This document shows, piece by piece, positions 8,053 to 14,880 of a stretch of DNA of 21,858 nt. This stretch comes from a virus. The position numbers and the translations under genes were made by a program. The DNA is taken from positions 1 through 21,858 of IMG/VR virus record IMGVR_UViG_3300030382_000918; one strand, 5' to 3'. The notes under the pieces are model-generated. The model made no database searches, was not told the origin of the DNA, and worked only from the letters and a program-made list of their open reading frames with translations. Numbering within the stretch: the stretch's first letter is position 1; every line of letters begins with the position of its first letter.

Positions 8053-10803
8053 TTATTCTCCTTTTAGAGTATTTACTTCTTGTTGTAGAGTTGTAACTGT
8101 AGCCGACAACTCTTGTACGGCTTTTACTAAGATAGGAACAAAGTTACTATATTTAATACCATATTGTTTACCATCGTCTGTTAAAGAAGTTGTAAGATTT
8201 GTTTTTTCTGCAATTTTATATCCAGCTGCATCTTCTAAAGCTTCTACGTCTTGTGCTTTAAATCCTATGTCTAACCAATCTTCTTTATGTGTACCATCAT
8301 GAGTAATAGTATCTAAATCAATAGTGTCTCTGTCTTCATCTGATACATATTTAACACGTTTATCCCATTTATAAGTATAAGGTTTAAGGTCATTTACAAA
8401 ATCTAATCCTACATCTAAAGCAGTAAAATCTGTTTTATCTCTTTGGTCAGAAGCTACTGTCCAGTCAGTTTGTATATTACAAGAAGATATATTTTCATCT
8501 CCAAAACCTATATTGTTACTACCAGTTGTTATGTTACCACCTGGACTACCTGTAACTCCAGCATCAACACCAATCATTATGTTGTTACTACCAGTGCTTA
8601 TATTATGAGCACAATCATAACCAAGTGTAGTATTTGATGCACCTGTAGTAATCCCCCAACCAGAATAGTTTCCTAGTGAAGTGTTTTCACTTCCTGTACA
8701 AGTAGCCTCTCCACCCATAGCTGAATAACCTATTCCAGTGTTATGGTTTCCTCCTGTTACGTGGTCACCTGCTTGCTCACCATAGAAATTATTAAAATTA
8801 CCTGTTGTCAATCTACGTGCACAATTATAACCATGTGCATTATTGCTATCACCAGAAGTCAAAGCAGTTAAAGCATAAGTACCAAAAGCTGTATTATATT
8901 CTCCACCAGCTATTGATCCTCCTAATACACCAGTTCCGACTCCTACATTGTGACTTTCAGTATCATATCCATCCCCAGCTTCTCTACCAATCATAATATT
9001 GTCTCCACCAGTTGTTATACTAGCCCCAGCGTCTGCACCTATTAACACATTTTGAGAAGAAGTAGTATGTGCTGTACCAGCATTTTTACCTATAAAAACA
9101 TTATTGCCACCTGAAGTAGTGGCAGTTCCAGCGTTATGTCCAATAGCAACATTGTTATCAGCAGAAGTCAAAGCATCTAAAGTAAAACTACCAATAGCTA
9201 CGTTGTATTCTCCACCAGCAAGGCTACCTCCGCCTAATGCACCACTTCCGATTCCTATATTATATGATTCAGTATCGTATCCGTCACCCGCTTGTTCGCC
9301 TATCATTATATTATGTATTCCTGTTGTAATTAATAAGCCAGCATCTCTGCCAATACCTACATTACTTCCGCCTGAACTAACTGCAGATAAAGCATTATAA
9401 CCAACAGCAACACAATAATCAGCACTTGTTAAAGCATCTAAAGCATAGTTACCAATAGCTATATTATACTCTCCTCCATTAACTGAACCAGACAAAGCTG
9501 ATGTTCCTATTGCTAAATTGTGAGATTCAGCATCCCAGTTATCACCAGCAGAATGTCCTATAAGAGTATTATGGGTACCTGTTGTTAAAGCACTACCAGC
9601 GTGTCTACCTATTATATTATTACTATGTCCTGAAGTTAAAGCATAACCAGCAATTTTACCAATAATAACATTGGCATCGCCAGTAATAGCAGCATTAGAA
9701 CCAGCATTCTCTCCAATTATCGTGTTTTCACTTCCTGTTGTTAATGCACCACCAGCGTCATAACCAATACAGACATTTTTATCACCAGTAGTCAAAGCAT
9801 CTAAAGAAGCATTTCCAATGGCTATGTTATATTCTCCGCCATCTATTGCGCCACCTAATGCATTTTTACCTATTCCAATATTATTAGTTTCAGCGTCGTG
9901 ACCATCACCAGCAGCAGTTCCTATAAATATATTATCCCCACCAGTCGTAAGTGCTTCTCCAGCTGCTTGACCAATTAAAATATTGTTGTCTGCGTCTGTT
10001 TGATTTGCTCCAGCATCTTCACCAATAATTACATTTGAATCTGCAGATGTTAAATCATTACCAGCAAGTTTACCAATAACTACATTATTGTTACCAACAA
10101 ATGTTCCAGTACTAACAGCATTAGTTCCAATAACTACATTACCTTGAAGTGTTGTAGAAGCTCCAGCCGCACCATAACCAATTACTGTATTGTTATCTCC
10201 AGTTGTAATTGCATCTAAAGCCGTTAAACCATAAGCTGAGTTGTAAGTTGCTGTACTATCTGTTCCAGATACATCATGTGTATAAATTGACCCTGTGTCA
10301 CCATAGAAAAACGGAATACCACCAAGGGTAATTCCAGTCGTGCCTTGAGATCCAAGTGTCACAGCTCCTGATGTTGTTACAGTTGTTGCAGCTAAATTTG
10401 CTAATGCATTATGAACTTCGTCAGAACCATCTACATAAATAGCCATGTCTTTTCCCGCAGCTAATGAAGCAGTTGTCGCTCCAGTACCTGATGTTAAAGT
10501 AAGAGTAGAATCTGAATCGTTTAAAAGAAAGTAAGTTTTTTCAATATCGGGAAATGTAATAACACGAGTGCCCCCTGCGGATCCTGTAAATACAATAACT
10601 TTATTACGCCCATTTTCATCAGAATATCCAGTAGGATTTACTGTAAAATCTAATGCATGATTACCAGTTACTGCTAAAGTTGCATAACCATCGGATGCAT
10701 CTTCCATTCTGTTCCAGTTGTAATTAGTTTGATCACCCCAAGCGTTTGAATTTTCGCCTGTTGTCATTAATCTCAAACCAAGATTTGACCATGTTGATGC
10801 CAT
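8053..10803 (-). CDS. Tail fibre/spike with YadA-like beta-roll repeats and C-terminal S74 intramolecular chaperone (916 aa)
   Basis: The host-contact fibre. Residues 1-135 are a probable virion-attachment head (STWSNLGLRLMTTGE, then NAWGDQTNYNWN). Residues 204-774 hold about 33 rungs of 17-18 residues of the form N-h-h-I-G-x-x-A-G-x-x-L-T-T-G, the pattern of trimeric YadA/Hia head beta-rolls. The C-terminal 132 residues are an intramolecular chaperone of endosialidase (Peptidase_S74). It starts SDQRDKTDF, and Ser785-Asp786 are the expected cleavage dyad. LKPYTYKW and GFKAQDVEAL follow, then a short coiled coil (ELSATVTTLQQEVNTL). By family knowledge this domain trimerises, guides folding and cuts itself off before Ser785, leaving a mature fibre of about 784 residues. 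The ribosome site AAAGGAA precedes the ATG. The receptor is unknown. Confidence 0.93.
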   Translation of the reverse strand: MASTWSNLGLRLMTTGENSNAWGDQTNYNWNRMEDASDGYATLAVTGNHALDFTVNPTGYSDENGRNKVIVFTGSAGGTRVITFPDIEKTYFLLNDSDSTLTLTSGTGATTASLAAGKDMAIYVDGSDEVHNALANLAATTVTTSGAVTLGSQGTTGITLGGIPFFYGDTGSIYTHDVSGTDSTATYNSAYGLTALDAITTGDNNTVIGYGAAGASTTLQGNVVIGTNAVSTGTFVGNNNVVIGKLAGNDLTSADSNVIIGEDAGANQTDADNNILIGQAAGEALTTGGDNIFIGTAAGDGHDAETNNIGIGKNALGGAIDGGEYNIAIGNASLDALTTGDKNVCIGYDAGGALTTGSENTIIGENAGSNAAITGDANVIIGKIAGYALTSGHSNNIIGRHAGSALTTGTHNTLIGHSAGDNWDAESHNLAIGTSALSGSVNGGEYNIAIGNYALDALTSADYCVAVGYNALSAVSSGGSNVGIGRDAGLLITTGIHNIMIGEQAGDGYDTESYNIGIGSGALGGGSLAGGEYNVAIGSFTLDALTSADNNVAIGHNAGTATTSGGNNVFIGKNAGTAHTTSSQNVLIGADAGASITTGGDNIMIGREAGDGYDTESHNVGVGTGVLGGSIAGGEYNTAFGTYALTALTSGDSNNAHGYNCARRLTTGNFNNFYGEQAGDHVTGGNHNTGIGYSAMGGEATCTGSENTSLGNYSGWGITTGASNTTLGYDCAHNISTGSNNIMIGVDAGVTGSPGGNITTGSNNIGFGDENISSCNIQTDWTVASDQRDKTDFTALDVGLDFVNDLKPYTYKWDKRVKYVSDEDRDTIDLDTITHDGTHKEDWLDIGFKAQDVEALEDAAGYKIAEKTNLTTSLTDDGKQYGIKYSNFVPILVKAVQELSATVTTLQQEVNTLKGE
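8482..10194 (-). repeat. Beta-roll repeat region of the fibre gene, with five copies of a three-rung module
   Basis: The region encodes about 33 rungs of roughly 17 residues. A larger unit of about 52 residues (three rungs: GDGxDxES, then a GALGG-GGEYN rung, then NxAIGxxxLDALTSxD) recurs at residues 291-342, 412-463, 498-550 and 602-653, with a degraded fifth copy at 671-723. Distances between starts are 121, 86, 104 and 69 residues, so copies are separated by different numbers of plain rungs. Confidence 0.85.
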
Positions 10804-10833
10804 ATTATGTTTCCTTTAAATATTAAATATTAA

Positions 10834-11301
10834 TTATGTTATTCTCAAAATTGCGTTAGACTCATCTGCAGTTGGAAATTGAATTGTAAATGTTCCGCCT
10901 GCTACAGAATAATCTGCACCAAAATCAATAACCATTACAGCTGGATCACCAGATGCTGAATCATTATAAATGACACAACCTCTAGTAGTAAACGTAGCAC
11001 TTGTCCATGAAGAATCTGCAAAATCAGTAAGCGCAGTTGTGGTTGTACTAGTACCATTTGTTGGTGTAACATTTGTTAATGTATTACCCCCAGTAGTATA
11101 TCCATTTCCATTTGCTAACTCATCCGAGTTGCCTGTTATTGTTGTATATGAAGTAGTTGCTGCGCTGTATGTACCAGTTTGTGAAGCTTGTGCTTTAATT
11201 AAAGCAACTTTCATTGTATTTCCACTTGTAGCAGTAAAGTTATGCGTAGCAGTCATGAGCTCTTTTTTAAATGTTGAGCATATTGCTGATGTAATTCCCA
11301 T
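10834..11301 (-). CDS. Probable small structural (tail/neck) beta protein (155 aa)
   Basis: A Thr/Ser/Gly-rich protein of about the size and composition of a beta-sandwich virion protein. Residues 25-40 read GNTMKVALIKAQASQTGTYS, and the C-terminus ends in GGTFTIQFPT then NAILRIT. It contains no membrane segment. Its ATG overlaps the adaptor gene stop (TAATG), with AAGGGA about 9 bases upstream. It lies directly before the fibre gene, where many marine podoviruses carry a similar conserved protein of unknown role. A fibre-anchor or neck decoration function is plausible but unproven. Confidence 0.75.
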   Translation of the reverse strand: MGITSAICSTFKKELMTATHNFTATSGNTMKVALIKAQASQTGTYSAATTSYTTITGNSDELANGNGYTTGGNTLTNVTPTNGTSTTTTALTDFADSSWTSATFTTRGCVIYNDSASGDPAVMVIDFGADYSVAGGTFTIQFPTADESNAILRIT

Positions 11302-12002
11302 TATCTATTTTCCCTTGTTCTTGATAATTCGTTAAGTTCACCTTGTAGTAGTGTAGAATTTCTCATTCTTACTTGTTCCTCAGTGGCTAGTACTTGTGCT
11401 GACCTCTGATATAATTGTTGATACTTGGCTAGTTCTTGATCTGCTTTCATAAATGTAGCAGCTTCTACTAAACAAGCATATAACAGCGTATCTCCACAAT
11501 AATCACCTAAATACGTATTTGCATTAGATGAAGACAACCCTGCTGGTCTTATATTATAACTAATTTCAATGGTTTTGTCAACCGATGAAGTGGGGGCAAA
11601 GATAAAATTTGTTTGCCTATCAGAAGAAGTATAAGCTGATCCATCATGAGTAAATGACCAATAATAAGGTTGGTCAGTTTGAGTAGCAGATGTCCCACCT
11701 CTCCAATATTCTTTTATAAAAGATTCATCTTTTTCATAAATCCAATCACCCTTTTGTACCTGCATCCAACGAACTACGACTAAATCCTGTGGTACAGCTA
11801 CTATATTAGTATTTGCTGTTAATGTCATTGTAGTTGTTTTTTGAGCTGAAGTAAAGTCAATTTCCTTATACATTCGCTGTTCAGCTAATTCTATGCATAA
11901 ATTAATAGGAGCTATACCAGATCCTGTCGCTGCAGTAAATTCTGCCGCATCGTTTTCCATCCAATCTTGGATAGCTTGTACTAAAGTTGTATATGTAAAC
12001 AT
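11301..12002 (-). CDS. SU10-type head-tail adaptor protein (233 aa)
   Basis: I place the start at ATG 12002 (MFTYTTLVQAIQDW), which overlaps the previous stop as TAATG and has AGGAG 8 bases upstream. A longer frame up to 12065 overlaps the neighbour and has no ribosome site. Features of phage adaptor proteins of the SU10 group are visible: an N-terminal helix (LVQAIQDWMENDAAEF), CIELAEQRMYKEIDF near residue 37, a central beta domain (VPQDLVVVRWMQV, residue 74 on), then DKTIEISYNIRPAG and a C-terminal helical part (TLLYACLVEAATFMKAD, LAKYQQLYQRSAQV). The protein docks under the portal and joins head to tail. It comes after the gp4-like gene and before the tail genes, as expected. An internal perfect promoter sequence overlaps codons 141-150. 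Confidence 0.7.
   Translation of the reverse strand: MFTYTTLVQAIQDWMENDAAEFTAATGSGIAPINLCIELAEQRMYKEIDFTSAQKTTTMTLTANTNIVAVPQDLVVVRWMQVQKGDWIYEKDESFIKEYWRGGTSATQTDQPYYWSFTHDGSAYTSSDRQTNFIFAPTSSVDKTIEISYNIRPAGLSSSNANTYLGDYCGDTLLYACLVEAATFMKADQELAKYQQLYQRSAQVLATEEQVRMRNSTLLQGELNELSRTRENR
11553..11581 (-). promoter_or_regulatory. Intragenic perfect sigma-70 consensus promoter
   Basis: The minus strand reads TTGACA (11576-11581), a 17-base spacer, then TATAAT (11553-11558), an exact match at optimal spacing. It lies inside the adaptor gene (codons about 141-150). The predicted start near 11546 would give a message carrying the 155-residue gene and the fibre gene. Location in coding sequence makes activity uncertain. 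Confidence 0.5.
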
Positions 12003-12691
12003 TATAATGCTCCTCCTTGTTGTCCATAACCATAAGCTCCTTGACCCCAAGTACCTTGAGACCATCCACTAACTACTGGAGTTACCGAACCTTGAGCTGA
12101 ACCAGCCGCTATTCCAGTTGGTAATGCAGCAGCATTAACAATTACTGTACCTAAAGCAGTTGCAGTTGCTATACCTGGTGGTAATTCTGTTGCTCCAAAG
12201 AATAATCCAGATGAACCTTGAGCTGTTCCTGCAGCAATACCTGCTGGTTGATCTGCTAAGTTTTGTTCTAATGTACCTAAACTAGTACCTGCTGCAATAC
12301 CTGCAACATTTTCTGCAGAACTAAATGCCAATGAGCCAAGAGACGTGCCTGCAGATTGTCCTGGAGGTACTTCAACAACATCAATAGTTCCGTCTGGCCC
12401 TGTGTGTAATGTGCCATTATAGGCAGCCATTACTCCAGAGTAACCTTGATATAATGAACCTAATCTTACTATTGTTTCATCATCAGAATTATCAGGACGA
12501 GGATTTTGTACAACATCACTTAATGTCTTTTTAAAATATTTAGATGGATCTAATTGAGGTTGTTTTGATTCCCAATCATTTTTGTGAACCATGTAACCAT
12601 TCCATTCTTTTCTAAGATCTTTATGTTTAACCTTAAAACCAGAACGGTCATCAATTGCTACTGCATATTTTCCTCTAGTGTATCGTGCCAT
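12002..12691 (-). CDS. Virion structural protein with conserved N-terminus and Gly/Ala repeats (229 aa)
   Basis: Residues 1-55 (ARYTRGKYAVAIDDRSGFKV, then KDLRKEWNGYMVHKNDWE) match a conserved N-terminal block I recall from many marine phage structural genes. Residues 109-207 are five imperfect repeats of about 20 residues built on AGIAAGTSLGT. The C-terminus is Trp/Gly/Tyr rich (GWSQGTWGQGAYGYGQQGG). There is no membrane segment or signal. TAATG overlaps join it to both neighbours, the gp4-like gene and the adaptor gene, so it should be made together with the connector. Function is unknown; a neck or portal-associated structural part is the likely role. Confidence 0.75.
   Translation of the reverse strand: MARYTRGKYAVAIDDRSGFKVKHKDLRKEWNGYMVHKNDWESKQPQLDPSKYFKKTLSDVVQNPRPDNSDDETIVRLGSLYQGYSGVMAAYNGTLHTGPDGTIDVVEVPPGQSAGTSLGSLAFSSAENVAGIAAGTSLGTLEQNLADQPAGIAAGTAQGSSGLFFGATELPPGIATATALGTVIVNAAALPTGIAAGSAQGSVTPVVSGWSQGTWGQGAYGYGQQGGAL
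12071..12367 (-). repeat. Five degenerate ~20-residue Gly/Ala repeats
   Basis: Residues 109-207 of the 229-residue protein repeat the pattern (A/P/T)GIAAGT-x-LGT with intervals of about 20-22 residues. The DNA copies have diverged, so this is an old tandem duplication. Confidence 0.7.
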
Positions 12692-13452
12692 TAGTAATAT
12701 ACCGCTGGTTGTACAAAGAAACTTACACGTTCTCTATCTTCTTCTTTAGCTTTTTCCCAATCAGCTGCATAAACTTGTGCTAATTCATTTCGTCTGTTAA
12801 TATCTACTGTACCTGGATGTTTATGAGCTAACTTTAAAGTTAATCCACTAATCATTGCAGGTAACATGCGTTTCGGAATTTCTACTTGTTGATTATAATT
12901 AATATATGGAGAAGTAACTTGACCTGCTGTATCACCACTAGCTGCAGCTGCCCATGCTACATCTTCTGGATATTTAATCATCCATGCTTTTAATTTGTAA
13001 TATGTTTGATCTGGAACAGGCCATAAATAAACTTTATGTGTGCCCACTCCTGAACTTGTGTATTGAGCATTACGCTCAACAGAAAATTGAGAAGGTTTGC
13101 CGCTTGTTGTTTTTGTTGGAATTTGTAAATAGTCTGCTAGACTAACACGTTCTATTTGAGTATCAGAATCTGGATCAGCATTAGTATCTAATATAACCGC
13201 ATCCATAATATCTGAATATGTATTAGAACTAAATGTAATATAGTTTTGATCCTTAGTCATGGTATGTTCAATCAAATCAAGCGTAAATAAATTTACACCT
13301 TCATTGATCCATTCTACCATTAATAAATTCAAAGAACGTCTAGCTGTAATTAGGTCATAGCCACCCTTTGAGCTTACTCCTAATCTTTCGTAAGCTTCTT
13401 GTATTACAGTATCAATCGTTAGATTGAATGTATTAGTGCCTGATGTGGCCAT
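12691..13452 (-). CDS. P22 gp4-like tail accessory / head-completion protein (253 aa)
   Basis: The N-terminal half matches the style of P22 gp4-type proteins: TVIQEAYERLGV at residues 14-25, then YDLITARRSLNLLMVEWINE at residues 32-51, a helix pair that binds the portal rim. The middle is beta-rich (NYITFSSNTY, KVYLWPVPDQTYYKLKAWM), and the C-terminal helix includes ISGLTLKLAHKHP and AQVYAADWEKAKEEDRER. P22 gp4 is shorter (about 166 residues), so this is an extended relative. It stabilises packaged DNA and starts tail assembly. The ribosome site GGAAGGA is clear, and the stop overlaps the next ATG as TAATG. The downstream adaptor and stabilisation genes support the call. Confidence 0.7.
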   Translation of the reverse strand: MATSGTNTFNLTIDTVIQEAYERLGVSSKGGYDLITARRSLNLLMVEWINEGVNLFTLDLIEHTMTKDQNYITFSSNTYSDIMDAVILDTNADPDSDTQIERVSLADYLQIPTKTTSGKPSQFSVERNAQYTSSGVGTHKVYLWPVPDQTYYKLKAWMIKYPEDVAWAAAASGDTAGQVTSPYINYNQQVEIPKRMLPAMISGLTLKLAHKHPGTVDINRRNELAQVYAADWEKAKEEDRERVSFFVQPAVYY

Positions 13453-13464
13453 GTTTTGTCCTTC

Positions 13465-13665
13465 CTATATTAAGGTACGAACAATCAAATAACACATTTG
13501 AGCAAAAACTGTGCCACCAATAACCCAAATAAATTTAGAAAGTTTATCTATATCTATTTGCATATGGGCCAAGTGGTTGTCTTTTATTGTATCAATTTTT
13601 TCATGTACTAACTTAAGTTCACCTTTGATCTCAATAATTGCTTCCTTATTTGTTTGTTCGCCCAT
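13465..13665 (-). CDS. Small membrane protein, XhlA/holin-like (66 aa)
   Basis: Residues 1-42 are charged and helical (IIEIKGELKLVHEKIDTIKD), likely coiled coil. Residues 45-63 form a single membrane segment (FIWVIGGTVFAQMCYLIV), and the protein ends shortly after. This layout, a coiled coil then one C-terminal membrane helix in fewer than 90 residues, is that of haemolysin XhlA-type phage proteins, which act with holins. It begins one base after the previous stop with no strong ribosome site, so it is probably coupled. The placement inside the connector operon, away from any visible endolysin, is unusual. A membrane-anchored virion or injection factor is an alternative. Confidence 0.7.
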   Translation of the reverse strand: MGEQTNKEAIIEIKGELKLVHEKIDTIKDNHLAHMQIDIDKLSKFIWVIGGTVFAQMCYLIVRTLI

Positions 13666-13666
13666 A

Positions 13667-14086
13667 TTATTCTGTATAAGTTTTAGTGCATTCCATCACA
13701 ACTGTAAACATACTACCATTAACGGCTGTGCTAGGTACTACAAGATTAATATCATCTTCGTTATCATTTGCTGTTTGGTTTGCGGGAAGTCCGCCAAATT
13801 CTCTAAAGTCCCAATAGCCTGTACCAACTAATCCGAGAATAGGAATATCTCCATCATCATCTTCATAATCTAAACGAGCATATGCAGGTGAAGAGTTGTC
13901 AGTTGCAAACCATACTCTTTGTATACTTAAAGTTTTACAAGTTTTTCCATTTGGTAATGACGGCCTTGCTGATCGATCACCAAATACTGTAGTACTTCCT
14001 GAACCATCAGATTGTACTACTAGTTTAATAGTAACTCGTTTTTCATTTTCTTGTAATATAGTTGGCCCTGTTACTGTATCTGCCAT
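13667..14086 (-). CDS. Hypothetical structural protein (139 aa)
   Basis: A beta-rich, acidic protein with RVTIKLVVQSDGSGSTTVFG at residues 17-36, then LSIQRVWFATDNSSPAYARL and a late FTVVMECTKTYTE. DDDGDIP near residue 75 is an acidic loop. There is no membrane or export signal. A good ribosome site (AAGGGG) precedes the ATG, and a hairpin terminator candidate lies just upstream. Its place between capsid-region and connector genes suggests a decoration or head-tail joining protein. I do not recognise the family. Confidence 0.7.
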   Translation of the reverse strand: MADTVTGPTILQENEKRVTIKLVVQSDGSGSTTVFGDRSARPSLPNGKTCKTLSIQRVWFATDNSSPAYARLDYEDDDGDIPILGLVGTGYWDFREFGGLPANQTANDNEDDINLVVPSTAVNGSMFTVVMECTKTYTE

Positions 14087-14114
14087 ATTGTTTTCCCCTT
14101 CTTAATTAAGAAAT

Positions 14115-14136
14115 ATGAGGGCCCGAAGGCCCCCAT
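14115..14136 (-). terminator. GC-rich UUCG hairpin, possible terminator
   Basis: On the minus strand a GGGCC/GGCCC stem closed by a UUCG tetraloop, with a further 3-bp outer stem after one mismatch, lies 19 bases past the stop of the 194-residue gene. The following sequence (TATTTCTTAATT) is only moderately U-rich, so termination may be partial. Confidence 0.55.
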
Positions 14137-14154
14137 TAATTGTTATTATGATTC

Positions 14155-14739
14155 TTATGAATCAGTAAAAGGTGTTGCTAGTGTTCCATCACCCATCAAG
14201 AATGCTTCAACAAACCATGTTGTTGTATTCACTCCTGTAAGTCTAATGAAACCACCAGTTAACCAACCTTGTTCAACCGCACCTAAATCGATAACATCGT
14301 TAGATGATGTTGGATGAAAGTTATCAGTTTCACCAATCTGTCCTGTATCAAACAAGAAAGCTGTTCCTAAGAAACCATCAGTTCCATCAGTTGTAGCAGT
14401 TTTAATTTGTCCTGCTCCTGTGAAAGTAGTTTCTACAAGAAAAGTATAAGTAAGACCAGCTGCTGGTGTAGGTAAAGTTGCTACGATTCCTGCTGCTCTG
14501 TTAAAACCAAAAGTTGTTCCTGACATTGCTGTTGTTACAGTATATGTAGCATCAGTAATTGAAGTATAAGCTTTTAGAAGATTGGTAGCACCAGTCATTT
14601 TCATAGTACCAGTACCTGATACGTTACCACTTGAATCGATATCAAAGTTAGTTGTTACGGTACCAGTTCCAGACGCTTTGCTGATTTGTTCAAAACCACC
14701 TTCAGATCTGACTGGGCCGTTAAAAGTTGAATTTGCCAT
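14155..14739 (-). CDS. Probable head-region structural protein (194 aa)
   Basis: The N-terminus NSTFNGPVRSEGGFEQISKA is followed by beta-rich sequence. Examples are NFDIDSSGNVSGTGTMKMTG at residues 31-50, LTYTFLVETTFTG near 100 and GGFIRLTGVNTTTWFVEAFL near 160. I recall this GPVRSE start from uncultured marine phage proteins encoded just after the capsid gene. There is no membrane segment. The start has AGAAGGA about 8 bases upstream. It is flanked by terminator-like hairpins on both sides (14842-14873 and 14115-14136), so it may be its own transcription step. A decoration or fibrous head protein is the most likely role. Confidence 0.75.
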   Translation of the reverse strand: MANSTFNGPVRSEGGFEQISKASGTGTVTTNFDIDSSGNVSGTGTMKMTGATNLLKAYTSITDATYTVTTAMSGTTFGFNRAAGIVATLPTPAAGLTYTFLVETTFTGAGQIKTATTDGTDGFLGTAFLFDTGQIGETDNFHPTSSNDVIDLGAVEQGWLTGGFIRLTGVNTTTWFVEAFLMGDGTLATPFTDS

Positions 14740-14841
14740 TCGTTAATCCTTCTGGGAATATAGTCCCAAGTTATTTTCTTATTGTCTCTATAACGTCTGC
14801 TTGGTCAGTCAATAAGATTTGTTAAGTCCAAGATATAATAA

Positions 14842-14873
14842 AAGCAAGAGGGACATTTCTGCCCCCCTTACTT
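14842..14873 (-). terminator. Intrinsic terminator after the major capsid gene
   Basis: On the minus strand an 11-bp stem (AAGTAAGGGGG with CCCTCTTGCTT, two G-U pairs, no mismatch) with a 10-base loop is followed by TTTATTATAT. It starts 7 bases past the capsid stop codon. This is the best rho-independent terminator in the window and probably sets a high capsid-message level relative to downstream genes. Confidence 0.8.
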
Positions 14874-14880
14874 AAATTAA

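Noticed and set aside
8482-10194. Regular repeats considered as a CRISPR array
   Set aside because: The repeats are in frame, degenerate in DNA, and encode beta-roll rungs within a long gene.
7220-11335. Several plus-strand open frames of 60-120 codons opposite the fibre, stabilisation and adaptor genes
   Set aside because: They are antisense to well-supported genes, lack ribosome sites, and their products have no domain character.
12003-12065. Longer adaptor start adding 21 residues
   Set aside because: It overlaps the neighbour by 64 bases and has no ribosome site. ATG 12002 has AGGAG and the TAATG junction.
14770-14830. Promoter TTGACT with TATAGA before the 194-residue gene
   Set aside because: The spacer is only 14 bases. 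With 17-base spacing the -35 would be TTATTG, which is too weak to call.
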